Source: Novosphingobium sp. Chol11
GTDB taxonomy: Bacteria; Pseudomonadota; Alphaproteobacteria; Sphingomonadales; Sphingomonadaceae
Length of the DNA: 64,000 nt
Direction of reading: 5' to 3'
NCBI RefSeq assembly: GCF_900218065.1
Contig: NZ_OBMU01000001.1
Location: 1,212,919 to 1,276,918 of the forward strand
The notes beneath the pieces are model-generated. The model worked only from the letters and a program-made list of their open reading frames with translations. It did not search any database and had not been told where the DNA came from. Below, in pieces: positions 55,263 through 64,000 of the stretch (its first letter is position 1; the number at the start of each line of letters is the position of its first letter). The translations under genes and the position numbers were made by a program.

Positions 55263-55583
55263 ATGGCAACCAAGGCAGTCACCGACTCCAGCTTTCAGGC
55301 GGACGTGATCGACGCAGACAAGCCTGTGCTTGTCGATTTCTGGGCGGAATGGTGCGGCCCCTGCAAGATGATCGGCCCCGCCCTGGAAGAAATCTCCGAG
55401 GAACTGGCCGATCAGGTCACGATTGCAAAGGTCAACATCGACGAAAATCCGGACGCGCCCGGCAAATATGGCGTGCGCGGCATTCCGACGATGATCCTGT
55501 TCAAAAATGGCGAAGCAGCCGCCACCAAGGTGGGCGCAGCTCCCAAGAGCGCCCTCAAAGGCTGGATCGAAAGCGTCCTTTAA
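55263..55583 (+). CDS. trxA: Thioredoxin
   Basis: Small disulfide reductase of 106 residues with active site WCGPC (Cys31, Cys34) and cis-proline motif GIPT. AAGGAG eight bases before the ATG is a near-perfect ribosome binding site, suggesting strong translation. It follows addA after 28 bases and is closed by a hairpin. Confidence 0.97.
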   Translation: MATKAVTDSSFQADVIDADKPVLVDFWAEWCGPCKMIGPALEEISEELADQVTIAKVNIDENPDAPGKYGVRGIPTMILFKNGEAAATKVGAAPKSALKGWIESVL

Positions 55584-55594
55584 ACCTTCTTATT

Positions 55595-55618
55595 CCCTCT
55601 CCCCTTCAGGGGAGAGGG
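55595..55618. terminator. Hairpin between convergent trxA and phosphatase gene
   Basis: CCCTCTCCCC-TTCA-GGGGAGAGGG, ten-base perfect arms, twelve bases after the trxA stop. Weak T-run on either side; likely a bidirectional terminator and related to the CTCCC/GGGAG repeat family. Confidence 0.6.
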
Positions 55619-55657
55619 TTAGGGAGAGGGGAAGCGCCACTTCTTCCCCGATAGATG

Positions 55658-56455
55658 CTAGCGAAACAAAACCCCCGCCGCCAAATCCCACAAACGCGGC
55701 GAAGAAGCCCCCAGCAACCCGCGCCGCATGTCGCCCACCATATAAGGCGACCCATCCAGCCGCTGGCAACAACCGCCAGCCTCGTTCAGGAACAGCGTCC
55801 CGGCGGCATGGTCCCACGGCAATGTTCGTGCAAAGACCGAAACGTCGTTCTGCCCCAGCACCAGCCGGGGATATTGCTCCGCCGCACAGCGGGGGATGTC
55901 CACGACCGCAAACTTCCCCTCCGCGCGCTTCTGAATATCCGCGCGTTCCTCGTCGGACATGAAATAGACCGCCAGCGCCGCGATCGGAAGCGGATCGCCG
56001 CTCTCCTTCGCTCGCACCTGCTCGCCATCGATATAGCTTCCAGCACCCAATGTCGCATGACATAGACGGCCCGTCAGCGGGTCCAATATCCATCCTGCCA
56101 AAGTCGTCCCTGCATCCGCCAGGGCGATCATGATGCCGAAGGGCGGCCGTCCAGCGGCGAAATTGCCGGTCCCGTCGATCGGGTCGATGATCCAGTTGAG
56201 CCCGTCGCCCGCGCGCTCCAATATTGCCGGATCGGCAGCACAGGCCTCTTCGCCGATGATCGCCGCGTCGGGCAATATCCGGCTCAGCCCCTCGGCCAAC
56301 CTGATCTCGCTTTCCTTGTCGGCGATGGTGACGAAGTCGTCCGCCGCTTTCTCGCTAATTTCCTCTGTGCGGAGGTTCTGATAGCGCGGCATGACAATGT
56401 CCCGCGCGACTTCACGCATCAGCGCGACGACATCGTCATGCAGTTCGATCGGCAT
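55658..56455 (-). CDS. Inositol monophosphatase family phosphatase (HisN-like)
   Basis: A 265-residue Mg-dependent phosphatase. Metal motif IGEEACA, then WIIDPIDGTGNF and C-terminal PWDHAAGTLFLNEAGG. Members of this family serve as histidinol-phosphatase (HisN), inositol-1-phosphatase or 3'-phosphoadenosine phosphatase. Coupling to argJ (TGATG overlap) suggests amino-acid synthesis, so HisN is the best guess but not proven. Confidence 0.85.
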   Translation of the reverse strand: MPIELHDDVVALMREVARDIVMPRYQNLRTEEISEKAADDFVTIADKESEIRLAEGLSRILPDAAIIGEEACAADPAILERAGDGLNWIIDPIDGTGNFAAGRPPFGIMIALADAGTTLAGWILDPLTGRLCHATLGAGSYIDGEQVRAKESGDPLPIAALAVYFMSDEERADIQKRAEGKFAVVDIPRCAAEQYPRLVLGQNDVSVFARTLPWDHAAGTLFLNEAGGCCQRLDGSPYMVGDMRRGLLGASSPRLWDLAAGVLFR

Positions 56456-57681
56456 CAGCTGCGATAATCCGCGTTGATCGAGATATATCCGTGCGTCAGG
56501 TCGCAGGTCCAGACCGTCGCTCGGCCCTCGCCCAGGCCAATGTCCACGCCGATCTGGATATCCTGTCCTTTCAGATGCGCGGCAACCGGCGCTTCATCAT
56601 ATCCTTCCAGCGCAAGCCCGCCGGACGCCACCTGCGTCGCGCCGAACCGGATCGACAGCTTGTCGCGATCCGCTGGTTCGCCTGCCTTGCCGACTGCCAT
56701 GACGACGCGGCCCCAATTGGCGTCCTCGCCCGCGATTGCCGTTTTTACCAGCGGCGAGTTGGCGATGGACATCGCGATCCGGTGCGCGCTCGCGTCGCTC
56801 TCCGCGCCTTCCACGTTGATCTCGATAAATTTCGACGCGCCCTCGCCATCGCGCACCACCAGATGGGCCAATTGCAGGCATAGGTCGCTCAGCGCGGCGT
56901 GAAACGCATCCGCTCCGGCATCATCCATCGATGTGAGCGGAGCATTGCCTGCCTGGCCCGAGGCGAAAGCCAGCACCGTGTCGCTGGTCGATGTATCGCT
57001 GTCGACCGTGATGCAGGAAAAGGTCCGCCGGTTCGCCGCCGACAGCATCTGCTGCAACAGCTTCGGGTCGATCGCCGCATCCGTGAAGATATAGCCGAGC
57101 ATCGTCGCCATATCGGGCGCTATCATGCCCGATCCCTTGATGATCCCGACCAGCTCCACCCGCGTCCCGCCGATCATGGCGCTCGTCCGCGCGCCCTTGG
57201 CATAGGTGTCGGTCGTGCCGATCGTCTTGGCCGCATCTTCCCAGTCGCAGGGCTCAGCGGAAAAGGCTGCCTCCAGCCCCGCCTCCGCCTTGTCCACCGG
57301 CAAAGGCACGCCGATCACCCCGGTGGAAGATACGAATACATCCGAGGGAAGACACCCCAAATGATTGGCAACCTTCGCCGCGATCGCTTCGACCGCGGCC
57401 CGCCCACGATGCCCAGTGAACGCGTTGGCGTTACCCGCATTGACCACCAGAGCCCGGGCCGATCCAAGCGGAATGGCATCGCGGCACCATTCAACTTCGG
57501 GGGAGGGGCACTTGCTTTGCGTCGTCACGCCAGCAACAGTCGTGCCTTCGGCCAACTCGACATAGGTCAGGTCGCACCTGTCCCAATTCTTGTACCGGGC
57601 TTTAGCTACACGCGCCGTGACGCCCGCGATGGCGGGAAGATCGGGAAAGCTTGGCGGAGCGAGGGGGGAAGCCTGTGTCAT
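56455..57681 (-). CDS. argJ: Glutamate N-acetyltransferase / ornithine acetyltransferase
   Basis: Arginine pathway enzyme that moves acetyl from acetylornithine to glutamate and may also make N-acetylglutamate. The 408-residue precursor cleaves itself before the threonine of GSGMIAPDMATMLGY. It contains VVNAGNANAFTG, FVSSTGVIGVPLP and NWGRVVMAVGKAG. The stop overlaps the ATG of the phosphatase gene by one base. Confidence 0.95.
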   Translation of the reverse strand: MTQASPLAPPSFPDLPAIAGVTARVAKARYKNWDRCDLTYVELAEGTTVAGVTTQSKCPSPEVEWCRDAIPLGSARALVVNAGNANAFTGHRGRAAVEAIAAKVANHLGCLPSDVFVSSTGVIGVPLPVDKAEAGLEAAFSAEPCDWEDAAKTIGTTDTYAKGARTSAMIGGTRVELVGIIKGSGMIAPDMATMLGYIFTDAAIDPKLLQQMLSAANRRTFSCITVDSDTSTSDTVLAFASGQAGNAPLTSMDDAGADAFHAALSDLCLQLAHLVVRDGEGASKFIEINVEGAESDASAHRIAMSIANSPLVKTAIAGEDANWGRVVMAVGKAGEPADRDKLSIRFGATQVASGGLALEGYDEAPVAAHLKGQDIQIGVDIGLGEGRATVWTCDLTHGYISINADYRS

Positions 57682-57795
57682 GCGCGCGGCTTAGCGTGTT
57701 TGCGTAAAGCGTCAACGGCGAAGCGTGTTAACCACCTTTGTGCATGGCGCTCGGCCGCACGGTACGTAAACTGCGCCTCCGAAAGGGGGCAAATC

Positions 57796-58209
57796 TTGCC
57801 ACAGCTTCATTCGCGCGTCGCAGCCTTGCTGCTGACGCTTTTCGCCGCCGACGGCGTCCTTGCTCAAACAGAGCCCGTAAGCGGCAGTTGGTCATGCTGG
57901 AACGATCGGAAAGGCGACCGCTATTGCCGCACGACCTCCACAGTGCGCATGAGCCGCCAGCGGGTCGCCCCGCGCACTCTACCGCCCCGACCCATTTTCC
58001 GTGCGCCACCGCCGGTATTCAACCCGGTGCCCCTCTCGCGCGTAGGCATGGCTCCACCCATCCAGACGGTGCCCACCAGTAACCGCTGCCCGCGCACTTA
58101 CCCTCAGCGGTCGCGCTGGCCAGCGAGGCAGCAGGTGAGCCCCGGTCCCAAGGTCATCGATGTCGAAGCCACCCTGCGCGCGCGAGACGGCAGGCCCGTG
58201 TGCCGGTGA
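57796..58209 (+). CDS. Small secreted Arg/Pro-rich protein, unknown function
   Basis: Protein of 137 residues with a TTG start (57796) after GGGGGCAA. Signal peptide: MPQLHSRVAALLLTLFAADGVLA. The mature part begins QTEPVSGSWSCW, includes DRKGDRYCRTTST and later RCPRTYP and PVCR, so four cysteines, and has a proline/arginine-rich centre. No family recognised. The frame is open far upstream, but that region is the antisense of argJ. It sits just before the secA promoter. Confidence 0.6.
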   Translation: MPQLHSRVAALLLTLFAADGVLAQTEPVSGSWSCWNDRKGDRYCRTTSTVRMSRQRVAPRTLPPRPIFRAPPPVFNPVPLSRVGMAPPIQTVPTSNRCPRTYPQRSRWPARQQVSPGPKVIDVEATLRARDGRPVCR

Positions 58210-58221
58210 CGCGCTCATCAA

Positions 58222-58250
58222 TTGACTATCCCACGGCCAAACCCTAAATC
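58222..58250 (+). promoter_or_regulatory. Promoter of secA
   Basis: TTGACT (58222-58227), 17-base spacer, TAAATC (58245-58250); a housekeeping-type promoter 64 bases before the secA ATG. Confidence 0.6.
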
Positions 58251-58313
58251 GCCGCGCATATCCGTGTGCGTTGCCTTAACAGGGTGCGCGCTCCCCTTTT
58301 GTCAGGAACTTGC

Positions 58314-61058
58314 ATGTTCGGCGCACTCGCCAAGTCCATCTTCGGATCGTCCAACGAACGTTACGTAAAGTCGCTGGGCAGGATCGTCGAACGCATCGCT
58401 TCTTTTGAACCTGCCATTTCGGCGATGAGCGATGAGGAACTGACCGCCCAGACCGCGCGCTTCCGTGAGCGCTTGGCGCAGGGCGAAACCCTTGACGACC
58501 TGCTGCCCGAAGCCTTCGCCACCGTGCGCGAAGCCGCCAAGCGGACGCTGGGCCAGCGTCATTACGATGTGCAGATGGTCGGCGGCATCGTCCTCCATCG
58601 CGGCGAAATCGCCGAAATGCGTACCGGTGAGGGCAAGACGCTGGTCGCGACGCTCGCCACCTATCTCAACGCGCTGGAGGGGAAGGGCGTCCATGTCGTC
58701 ACCGTGAACGACTATCTCGCCAGCCGCGACTGCGACTGGATGGGTCAGGTTTACCGCTTCCTTGGGCTCACCACCGGCGTGATCGTGCCGAACCTCAGCG
58801 AGGATCAGCGGCGAGAGGCTTACAACGCCGACATCACCTACGCGACGAACAACGAACTCGGCTTCGACTATCTGCGCGACAATATGAAATATGACCGCGC
58901 GTCGATGGTGCAGCGGCCCTTCAACTTCGCCATCGTCGACGAAGTGGACTCGATCCTCATCGACGAAGCGCGCACGCCGCTGATCATCTCCGGTCCGACC
59001 GACGACAAGTCGGAGCTTTACGTCTCGGTCGACGCCATCGTGAAGCAACTCGATGATGCCGATTATGAAAAGGATGAGAAGCAGCGCTCCGTCACCCTGA
59101 CCGAAGACGGGACGGAAAAGATCGAGCGGCTGCTGGAAGAGGCGGGCCTGCTCGAAGGCGCGAATCTCTACGATTTTGAGAACACCGCCGTCGTCCACCA
59201 CGTCAACCAGGCTCTGCGCGCGAACATGATGTTCCGCCGCGACATCGATTACATCGTGAAAGACGGCAAGGTCATCATCATCGATGAGTTCACTGGTCGC
59301 ATGATGGACGGCCGCCGTTGGTCCGATGGCCTGCACCAGGCGGTGGAAGCAAAGGAAGGCGTCCAGATCGAGCCGGAAAACCAGACGCTGGCCTCCATCA
59401 CCTTCCAGAATTATTTCCGCATGTACCCGAAGCTCGGCGGCATGACCGGTACGGCCGCGACCGAAGCGACCGAATTCTACGAAATCTACAAGATGAACGT
59501 CGTCACCATTCCGACCAATCGGCCGGTACAGCGTGTCGATGAAGAAGACAGCTTCTACAAGAATCTGGAAGACAAGTTCCGCGGCATCGCCAAGACGATC
59601 AAGATCCATGCCGAAAAGGGCCAGCCGGTCCTCGTCGGCACCGTGTCGATCGAAAAGTCGGAAATGCTATCCGAATTCCTTAACCAGGAAGGGGTGAAGC
59701 ACGCCGTCCTCAACGCCCGCTTCCATGAGAGCGAGGCCCATATCGTGGCGCAGGCGGGGCGGAAGGGCGCCGTCACCATCGCCACCAACATGGCTGGCCG
59801 CGGCACTGACATCAAATTGGGCGGCAACCTGGAATTCCGCGTCGAAGACGAACTGCGCGACATGCCCGAAGGCCCGGAACGCGATGCCGCGATCGCGCGG
59901 ATCGACGCGGAGATCGAAGCCGAAAAGCAGGAAGTGCTCGCCGCCGGTGGCCTCTTCGTACTCGGCACCGAACGGCACGAAAGCCGCCGCATCGACAATC
60001 AGCTGCGCGGCCGCTCGGGGCGTCAGGGCGATCCCGGCCTGTCTCGCTTCTACCTCAGCCTTGACGATGACCTGATGCGCATCTTCGGCCCTGACACGAT
60101 GTTCGCCAAGATGATCCGCTCGAACCTTGAGGATGGCGAAGCGCTGCCCCCGTCCAAATGGCTCAGCAAGGCGATCGAGACCGCGCAGAGGAAGGTCGAG
60201 GCGCGCAACTACGACATCCGCAAGCAGGTCGTCGAATATGACGACGTCATGAATGATCAGCGCAAGGTCATCTACGAACAGCGCAGCGACATCATGGACG
60301 CCGATACGGTGGACGATGTCGTCACCGACATGCGCCATGAAACCGTCAACGACCTTGTCGGTGCCTCCTGCCCGCCGGGCACTTATCCGGAACAGTGGGA
60401 CATTGAGCGGCTGAAGCTTCGCACTGCCGAGATCCTCGGACTGGAGCCGGACTTCGATGCCTGGTTGACTGAGGACGCTGTCGATCCGGAAATGATCGAG
60501 GAGCGCCTCACAGCGCTCGCCGATGAAGCCGTGGCCGAAAAAGTCGCGAGCATCGATCCTGAAAACTGGCACATGATCGAAAAATCGATCCTGCTGCAAA
60601 GCCTGGACCATCATTGGAAGGAGCATCTGTCGACCCTGGATGCTCTCCGCCAGGTCGTTCACTTGCGCGCCTATGCACAGAAGACGCCGATCAACGAATA
60701 TAAGCAGGAAGCCTTCGCCCTGTTCGAACGCATGCTCGGGAACATCCGCGAGGATGTCACCGGCTCCATCGCGCGCGTTCAGTTCCGCATGGACGGCGGC
60801 GATATCGCGCCCTTGCCCGATTTCGACCTGCCGGTGCTCCCGGACTTCATCACCACGCATATCGACCCCTTCTCAGGCGAAGATAATAGCGGGGACATCG
60901 ACGCCGGGCAGCTTGGCGGCATCACCACGACGCTGCCGCGCCCGCCGGTCGGCAACGCTGCGCCGGGTGAGTTTGACAACCTGAACATCAGCCGCAATGC
61001 GCCATGCCCCTGCGGCTCGGGCCAGAAGTACAAGCACTGCCACGGCGCGCTCGCCTAA
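58314..61058 (+). CDS. secA: Protein translocase ATPase SecA
   Basis: Motor of the Sec export pathway. The 914-residue protein has Walker [37 protein letters not shown], the second helicase domain ([27 protein letters not shown]) and a C-terminal zinc motif [14 protein letters not shown] used for SecB and phospholipid contact. ATG 58314 has AGGAA upstream; a GTG 16 codons before is rejected. Preceded by a recognisable promoter. Confidence 0.97.
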   Translation: MFGALAKSIFGSSNERYVKSLGRIVERIASFEPAISAMSDEELTAQTARFRERLAQGETLDDLLPEAFATVREAAKRTLGQRHYDVQMVGGIVLHRGEIAEMRTGEGKTLVATLATYLNALEGKGVHVVTVNDYLASRDCDWMGQVYRFLGLTTGVIVPNLSEDQRREAYNADITYATNNELGFDYLRDNMKYDRASMVQRPFNFAIVDEVDSILIDEARTPLIISGPTDDKSELYVSVDAIVKQLDDADYEKDEKQRSVTLTEDGTEKIERLLEEAGLLEGANLYDFENTAVVHHVNQALRANMMFRRDIDYIVKDGKVIIIDEFTGRMMDGRRWSDGLHQAVEAKEGVQIEPENQTLASITFQNYFRMYPKLGGMTGTAATEATEFYEIYKMNVVTIPTNRPVQRVDEEDSFYKNLEDKFRGIAKTIKIHAEKGQPVLVGTVSIEKSEMLSEFLNQEGVKHAVLNARFHESEAHIVAQAGRKGAVTIATNMAGRGTDIKLGGNLEFRVEDELRDMPEGPERDAAIARIDAEIEAEKQEVLAAGGLFVLGTERHESRRIDNQLRGRSGRQGDPGLSRFYLSLDDDLMRIFGPDTMFAKMIRSNLEDGEALPPSKWLSKAIETAQRKVEARNYDIRKQVVEYDDVMNDQRKVIYEQRSDIMDADTVDDVVTDMRHETVNDLVGASCPPGTYPEQWDIERLKLRTAEILGLEPDFDAWLTEDAVDPEMIEERLTALADEAVAEKVASIDPENWHMIEKSILLQSLDHHWKEHLSTLDALRQVVHLRAYAQKTPINEYKQEAFALFERMLGNIREDVTGSIARVQFRMDGGDIAPLPDFDLPVLPDFITTHIDPFSGEDNSGDIDAGQLGGITTTLPRPPVGNAAPGEFDNLNISRNAPCPCGSGQKYKHCHGALA

Positions 61059-61068
61059 GCAATTGACC

Positions 61069-61094
61069 GTCATGCCAGCGAACGCTGGCATCTC
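61069..61094. repeat. REP-like palindrome, GCCAGCG...CGCTGGC family
   Basis: GTC, then core ATGCCAGCG-AA-CGCTGGCAT (61072-61091), then CTC, ten bases after the secA stop. Inverted relative to the copy at 3747-3770. Confidence 0.75.
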
Positions 61095-61181
61095 GGGCGG
61101 CCATGTGCAGCGCTGAGAGATCGCGCCTGCACCTCATCGAACGATGAGGGAGCATGCCAATAGTTCGAAAAGACGCGGCGG

Positions 61182-61607
61182 TCAGTCCCGCCGCTCGTCC
61201 CGACCATCCCCATGCAGCTTGGCCCAAAGATCCCCCGTCCCGGCCTCCTGCGCCTTTGTCACATATTGCGCAGCCACCAGCCAGCCCTTGATCGGACGCA
61301 GCGGCAGCACGGTTGTCAATATCAGGACCGGTATCCCCACCGCGATATGCACCCACAGGGGCGGGCGCGCCAGGATTTCCAGCATGACGATGAAGATCAC
61401 GCCGGGGACGCAGGCGAACAACTGCACGAACACGGCAGGCCCGTCTGCCGGATCGGCAAAGGAATAATTCAGCCCGCACACCTCGCAATGATCGCGGATC
61501 GTCAGGAACCCGCGGAATATATGCCCTTCGCCGCATCGCGGGCACCGGCCCAGCGCCCCCGTTTCGATCGGCGATCGCTTCGGCCAGTTGTTTGACGGTT
61601 GAACCAT
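61182..61607 (-). CDS. DUF983 family membrane protein
   Basis: Protein of 141 residues with a zinc-ribbon-like pair, RCPRCGEGHIF and DHCEVCGLNYSF, followed by two hydrophobic segments. This matches DUF983, often found near cytochrome oxidase genes, though not here. Function unknown. ATG 61605-61607 with AGGA nearby; an upstream frame extension of 31 residues is less likely. Confidence 0.85.
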   Translation of the reverse strand: MVQPSNNWPKRSPIETGALGRCPRCGEGHIFRGFLTIRDHCEVCGLNYSFADPADGPAVFVQLFACVPGVIFIVMLEILARPPLWVHIAVGIPVLILTTVLPLRPIKGWLVAAQYVTKAQEAGTGDLWAKLHGDGRDERRD

Positions 61608-61689
61608 GTCCTGTTTTCCCTTGCCCAATCTGGCCTTCCTTCGCAGCGTCCATGTGATGGCAGGGCTATGGAAATCAACTAGCCTTTTT

Positions 61690-61834
61690 GTCCCACCCAT
61701 GGATTAAGCGGGTGGATAAGCAGGACGCCGGGTTGACGTTACGGCACGGCGGGCGAAGCGCCTTCCATGGATTGCGGCCGTCAACAATCTCTGTTACACG
61801 CGCGGCGATTTGGATGCCCGACAGCATACAAGTC
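61690..61834 (+). ncRNA. Candidate structured RNA ending in an orphan terminator
   Basis: No convincing gene lies here, yet a strong plus-strand terminator follows at 61835. The interval holds a CCACCC/GGGTGG stem (61693-61698 and 61710-61715) and a perfect GTTGACG/CGTCAAC pair (61732-61738 and 61779-61785) enclosing a GGCG-AAG-CGCC hairpin. The transcript would start near the DUF983 promoter region on the opposite strand. The exact start is unknown. The only plus ORF through it would have to read through the terminator. Confidence 0.4.
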
Positions 61835-61869
61835 GCGCCCCCGGCATTCCCTTGCCCGGGGGCGCTTTT
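61835..61869 (+). terminator. Strong orphan intrinsic terminator
   Basis: Ten-base stem GCGCCCCCGG/CCGGGGGCGC (61835-61844, 61856-61865), loop of 11, then TTTT. Its orientation does not serve either flanking minus-strand gene. Confidence 0.82.
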
Positions 61870-61904
61870 ATTTCTTCACTGACCGCTTCGTCTCTGCGCG
61901 CGAC

Positions 61905-62141
61905 TTAATGCGCTGGCTTTTCCGCAGCCGGGTCGCCAGGCATGTCGAAATTTTCCATGGCATCGTGCAGCACCTGATCGGGACAGGAAGCCGCGAGTGC
62001 TCTCACCTTGTACCGCAGCGCCAATTCCCGATGCGCCGCGATCTCTTCGGCCGGGGCGTGCCGGGCCAAGGCGCTGTTTACCTTGTCCGCTTCTTCCCGC
62101 GCTCGCCGGAAAAGATAGGGTGCATCCGTTTGCCCAGACAT
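61905..62141 (-). CDS. Small conserved-type protein, unknown function
   Basis: Protein of 78 residues from ATG 62139-62141, which has a perfect GGAGG ribosome binding site. It is mostly helical and charged (LFRRAREEADKVNSALARHAPAEEIAAHRELALRYKVRALAA). No membrane segment, signal or known motif. The earlier in-frame start (62186) lacks a ribosome binding site. Confidence 0.7.
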   Translation of the reverse strand: MSGQTDAPYLFRRAREEADKVNSALARHAPAEEIAAHRELALRYKVRALAASCPDQVLHDAMENFDMPGDPAAEKPAH

Positions 62142-62239
62142 CGCAACCTCCAGATCGTGAAGAGGCATGATAGCATGCCAGTTCACGATACTCTCTAACG
62201 CGGGTTAAGGCGAGGCGTAGCTGCGATCATCTGCAAAAC

Positions 62240-62327
62240 TGGCGGAAGGGGTGGGATTCGAACCCACGGATGCTTGCGCATCGGCGGTTTTCAAGACCGC
62301 TGCAATCGACCACTCTGCCACCCTTCC
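62240..62327 (-). tRNA. tRNA-Ser (anticodon TGA)
   Basis: Acceptor stem GGAAGGG/CCCTTCC, anticodon arm GCGGT-CTTGAAA-ACCGC with anticodon TGA, the long variable arm typical of tRNA-Ser (CGATGC...GCATC), T arm GTGGG-TTCGAAT-CCCAC, discriminator G and encoded CCA. Confidence 0.97.
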
Positions 62328-62524
62328 GTTCCGGGCATTCCGATGCCTGCTTTGCGTCGCGCGGCCGTCCATGCCTGGAACCCGCTTCCTAGCGAAGCTT
62401 TGCGCCATGCCAAGCGTAAAATGACCAAATCCGCTTTCAGTGCGTTGTTGTCACGATCGCAGCGACAAGGGGGATTTCGCCTTCCGCCCTCGCTGTGCCA
62501 CAAAGGGATGAGGGAGATTCTCTA

Positions 62525-63571
62525 ATGCGTTCAACCATTCACTCGCTTCTGCTGCGTCTTGCCGTGGTCACGGCGGGCAGTCTGATGGCGGGTCCTGGTA
62601 TGACGCAGGACATGGCTCAGGACGCGGGCTTTCGCAGCTATCTCGAAACGCTGCGGCCAAAGGCGCGCGCCATGGGCATCCGTTCCTCGACGCTGGATTC
62701 CGTGTTTCCGTCGCTCACCCCCAATCCGCGCGTCATTCAACTGGACCAGAACCAGCCGGGGGGCGGGGCCTATTCGCCCATTCCCAATTTCGAACCTTAC
62801 AGACGCCAGCATGTGGACGCCGCGCGGATCAGCCGTGGCCGCACGGCCTATCAGGCGAACCGCGCCCGCCTTGCCCGGATCGAAGCGGAGACTGGCGTCC
62901 CTGAGGAAATCATGGTCGCCATCTATGGGCATGAAACCAACTATGGCTCCTATACGGGTGACTTCGACCTGATCCGCTCACTCGCGACCTTGTCCTATGA
63001 AGGACGCCGCCGCAGCCTGTTCGAACCGGAGTTGCTGGCGACGCTCAAGATGCTCGACAATGGCGTGCCGCGCAGCCGCCTGGTCGGCAGCTGGGCAGGG
63101 GCGACGGGTTATCCGCAATTCCTGCCCAGCGTCTATCTGCGCCTGGGCAAGGATGGCGACGGCGATGGCCGTGTCGACATCTGGAACAGCGAAGCGGACG
63201 CGCTCGCTTCGATCGCCAATTATTTCGTGAACGCCGGTTGGCGGCGCGGGCAGCCATGGGGCGTTGCCGTGTCCGTACCCGCGAATTTCAACCGCGCCAG
63301 CGTTACGGCCCGACTTTCCCCGGCCCGCTGCCCCCGCGTGTTCAACCGCCACAGCCGTTGGCTCAGCATGGCCGAATGGCGCAGCCGGGGCATCGTTCCA
63401 ACGGGCAGCAGCCGGCTTGCCGACACGACGTTAGCCACGCTGCTGGAGCCCGATGGCCCCGGCAAGACTGCCTATCTGCTGACGAGCAATTACCGCGCCA
63501 TCCTCGATTATAATTGCTCCAACTTCTACGCGCTCTCGGTCGGGCTCCTCGCCGACGCGGTCAGGCAATAG
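62525..63571 (+). CDS. Lytic murein transglycosylase (MltB family)
   Basis: Periplasmic enzyme that cleaves peptidoglycan glycan strands with 1,6-anhydroMurNAc formation. The 348-residue protein has an N-terminal signal region (LLLRLAVVTAGSLMAGP). The catalytic glutamate is in IYGHETNYGSYTG, and SWAGATGYPQFLPSVYLRLGKDGDGDGRVDIW follows, with a calcium-like DGDGDG loop. ATG 62525 with GGGAG nine bases upstream. There is no lipobox, so it is probably soluble. Confidence 0.9.
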   Translation: MRSTIHSLLLRLAVVTAGSLMAGPGMTQDMAQDAGFRSYLETLRPKARAMGIRSSTLDSVFPSLTPNPRVIQLDQNQPGGGAYSPIPNFEPYRRQHVDAARISRGRTAYQANRARLARIEAETGVPEEIMVAIYGHETNYGSYTGDFDLIRSLATLSYEGRRRSLFEPELLATLKMLDNGVPRSRLVGSWAGATGYPQFLPSVYLRLGKDGDGDGRVDIWNSEADALASIANYFVNAGWRRGQPWGVAVSVPANFNRASVTARLSPARCPRVFNRHSRWLSMAEWRSRGIVPTGSSRLADTTLATLLEPDGPGKTAYLLTSNYRAILDYNCSNFYALSVGLLADAVRQ

Positions 63572-63686
63572 GGCCGCGTTCAAAGGCCGCGCCGCGTCAC
63601 ACCTCTTGAGAATGTATCCGTCATGGCTAATGACAGGGGGCGGGGCATTCTCATCACCCGAATCCATCAGTGCGAAGGCAGTCCTC

Positions 63687-64000
63687 ATGAACAAGTCACT
63701 TGCCGCCATCCTCTTCGTCGGATTGCTGGCCCAGCCTCTCACGGCTGCGGCGCCTCCTTATACCAGCGAGGCGCCTATCGCTTATATGAAGGACCTGTCG
63801 TCGGGCGCAGTGCTGTATGACAAGGGCGGCGAGACACGCATCCCGCCTGCCTCCATGGCGAAGATGATGACAGCGCACGTCGCCTTCCGCCTGATCCAGA
63901 AAGGCGACCTGAAGCTCGACACGAAATTCACCGTTCGCCCCGAAACCTGGAAACAGTGGCATGGCCCGGCTGCTGGTTCGACCATGTTCCTGTCGGCGGG
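63687..64000 (+). CDS. D-alanyl-D-alanine carboxypeptidase, N-terminal part (cut by window edge)
   Basis: Only the first 104 codons are present. A signal peptide (MNKSLAAILFVGLLAQPLTAAA) is followed by an S11-type penicillin-binding domain with the active-site SxxK as SMAK in IPPASMAKMMTAHVAF. Low-molecular-mass PBPs of this kind trim peptidoglycan pentapeptides. The SxN and KTG motifs would lie beyond the window. Confidence 0.9.
   Translation, partial: MNKSLAAILFVGLLAQPLTAAAPPYTSEAPIAYMKDLSSGAVLYDKGGETRIPPASMAKMMTAHVAFRLIQKGDLKLDTKFTVRPETWKQWHGPAAGSTMFLSA

Noticed and set aside
56899-57795. N-terminal extension of the small secreted protein
   Set aside because: It is antisense to argJ and would place the signal peptide in the middle of the protein.
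61688-61882. 64-codon plus-strand frame before the orphan terminator
   Set aside because: It would have to be translated through a strong intrinsic terminator and shows no family features.

Overview
The window is a gene-dense, high-GC stretch of an alphaproteobacterial chromosome, most likely from the Sphingomonadales (Sphingobium/Sphingomonas type). The evidence is 5-aminolevulinate synthase instead of the glutamate route to heme, AddAB instead of RecBCD, a DivL-type kinase with tyrosine in place of the phospho-accepting histidine, a methylmalonyl-CoA operon under a ScfR/PccR-type regulator, a PhaR/PhaC-like/thiolase group, and many short palindromic intergenic repeats. No phage, plasmid backbone, intact insertion sequence or CRISPR array is visible. 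The genus is inferred, not proven.

Layout. 1-2700: DNA-ligase-associated repair genes (ligase cut by the window edge, plus its exonuclease), then hemA. 2800-9800: murI, plsY-dprA (coupled), topA and a UbiB-like kinase. 9800-12700: the lepB-rnc-era operon on the minus strand, interrupted between rnc and era by a decayed GIY-YIG nuclease gene lying between two 29-bp inverted repeats. 12800-16500: pgi, gor (with a hairpin over its ribosome binding site) and a 2OG-Fe oxygenase. 16500-25680: a divergent regulator and the propionyl-CoA to succinyl-CoA operon pccB-mce-scpA-bioB-pccA, ending in a strong terminator. 25800-29840: alanine racemase, then the polyhydroxyalkanoate-related genes. 29900-34200: proS (eukaryote/archaeal-like), hslVU, two very small genes and tRNA-Val. 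34300-44170: an exported prolyl peptidase, asd, a membrane protein, a hydrolase, AMP nucleosidase, peroxiredoxin, YqgE, an exported unknown and ahcY with a terminator.

44350-55600: a tightly packed plus-strand run, divL-tsaE-amgK-murU-addB-addA, in which each gene overlaps the next by 4 to 20 bases, followed by trxA. It joins a cell-cycle kinase, tRNA modification, MurNAc recycling and double-strand-break repair. 55600-64000: an inositol-monophosphatase-family phosphatase with argJ, a small secreted protein, secA with a clear promoter, a DUF983 protein, a possible structured RNA ending in an orphan terminator, a small conserved protein, tRNA-Ser, a lytic transglycosylase and the start of a D,D-carboxypeptidase.

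How the genes work together: PccR-like protein, PccB/PccA, epimerase and mutase form one pathway, and biotin synthase in the same operon could supply PccA's cofactor. AmgK and MurU recycle MurNAc into UDP-MurNAc, and murI, alr, the transglycosylase and the carboxypeptidase add further peptidoglycan functions. At least four families of palindromic repeats sit between genes, several of them inside operons (exonuclease/ligase, hslV/hslU, pccB/mce/scpA, rnc/era). The most unusual item is the repeat-flanked GIY-YIG relic. I did not find a clearly new multi-gene system.
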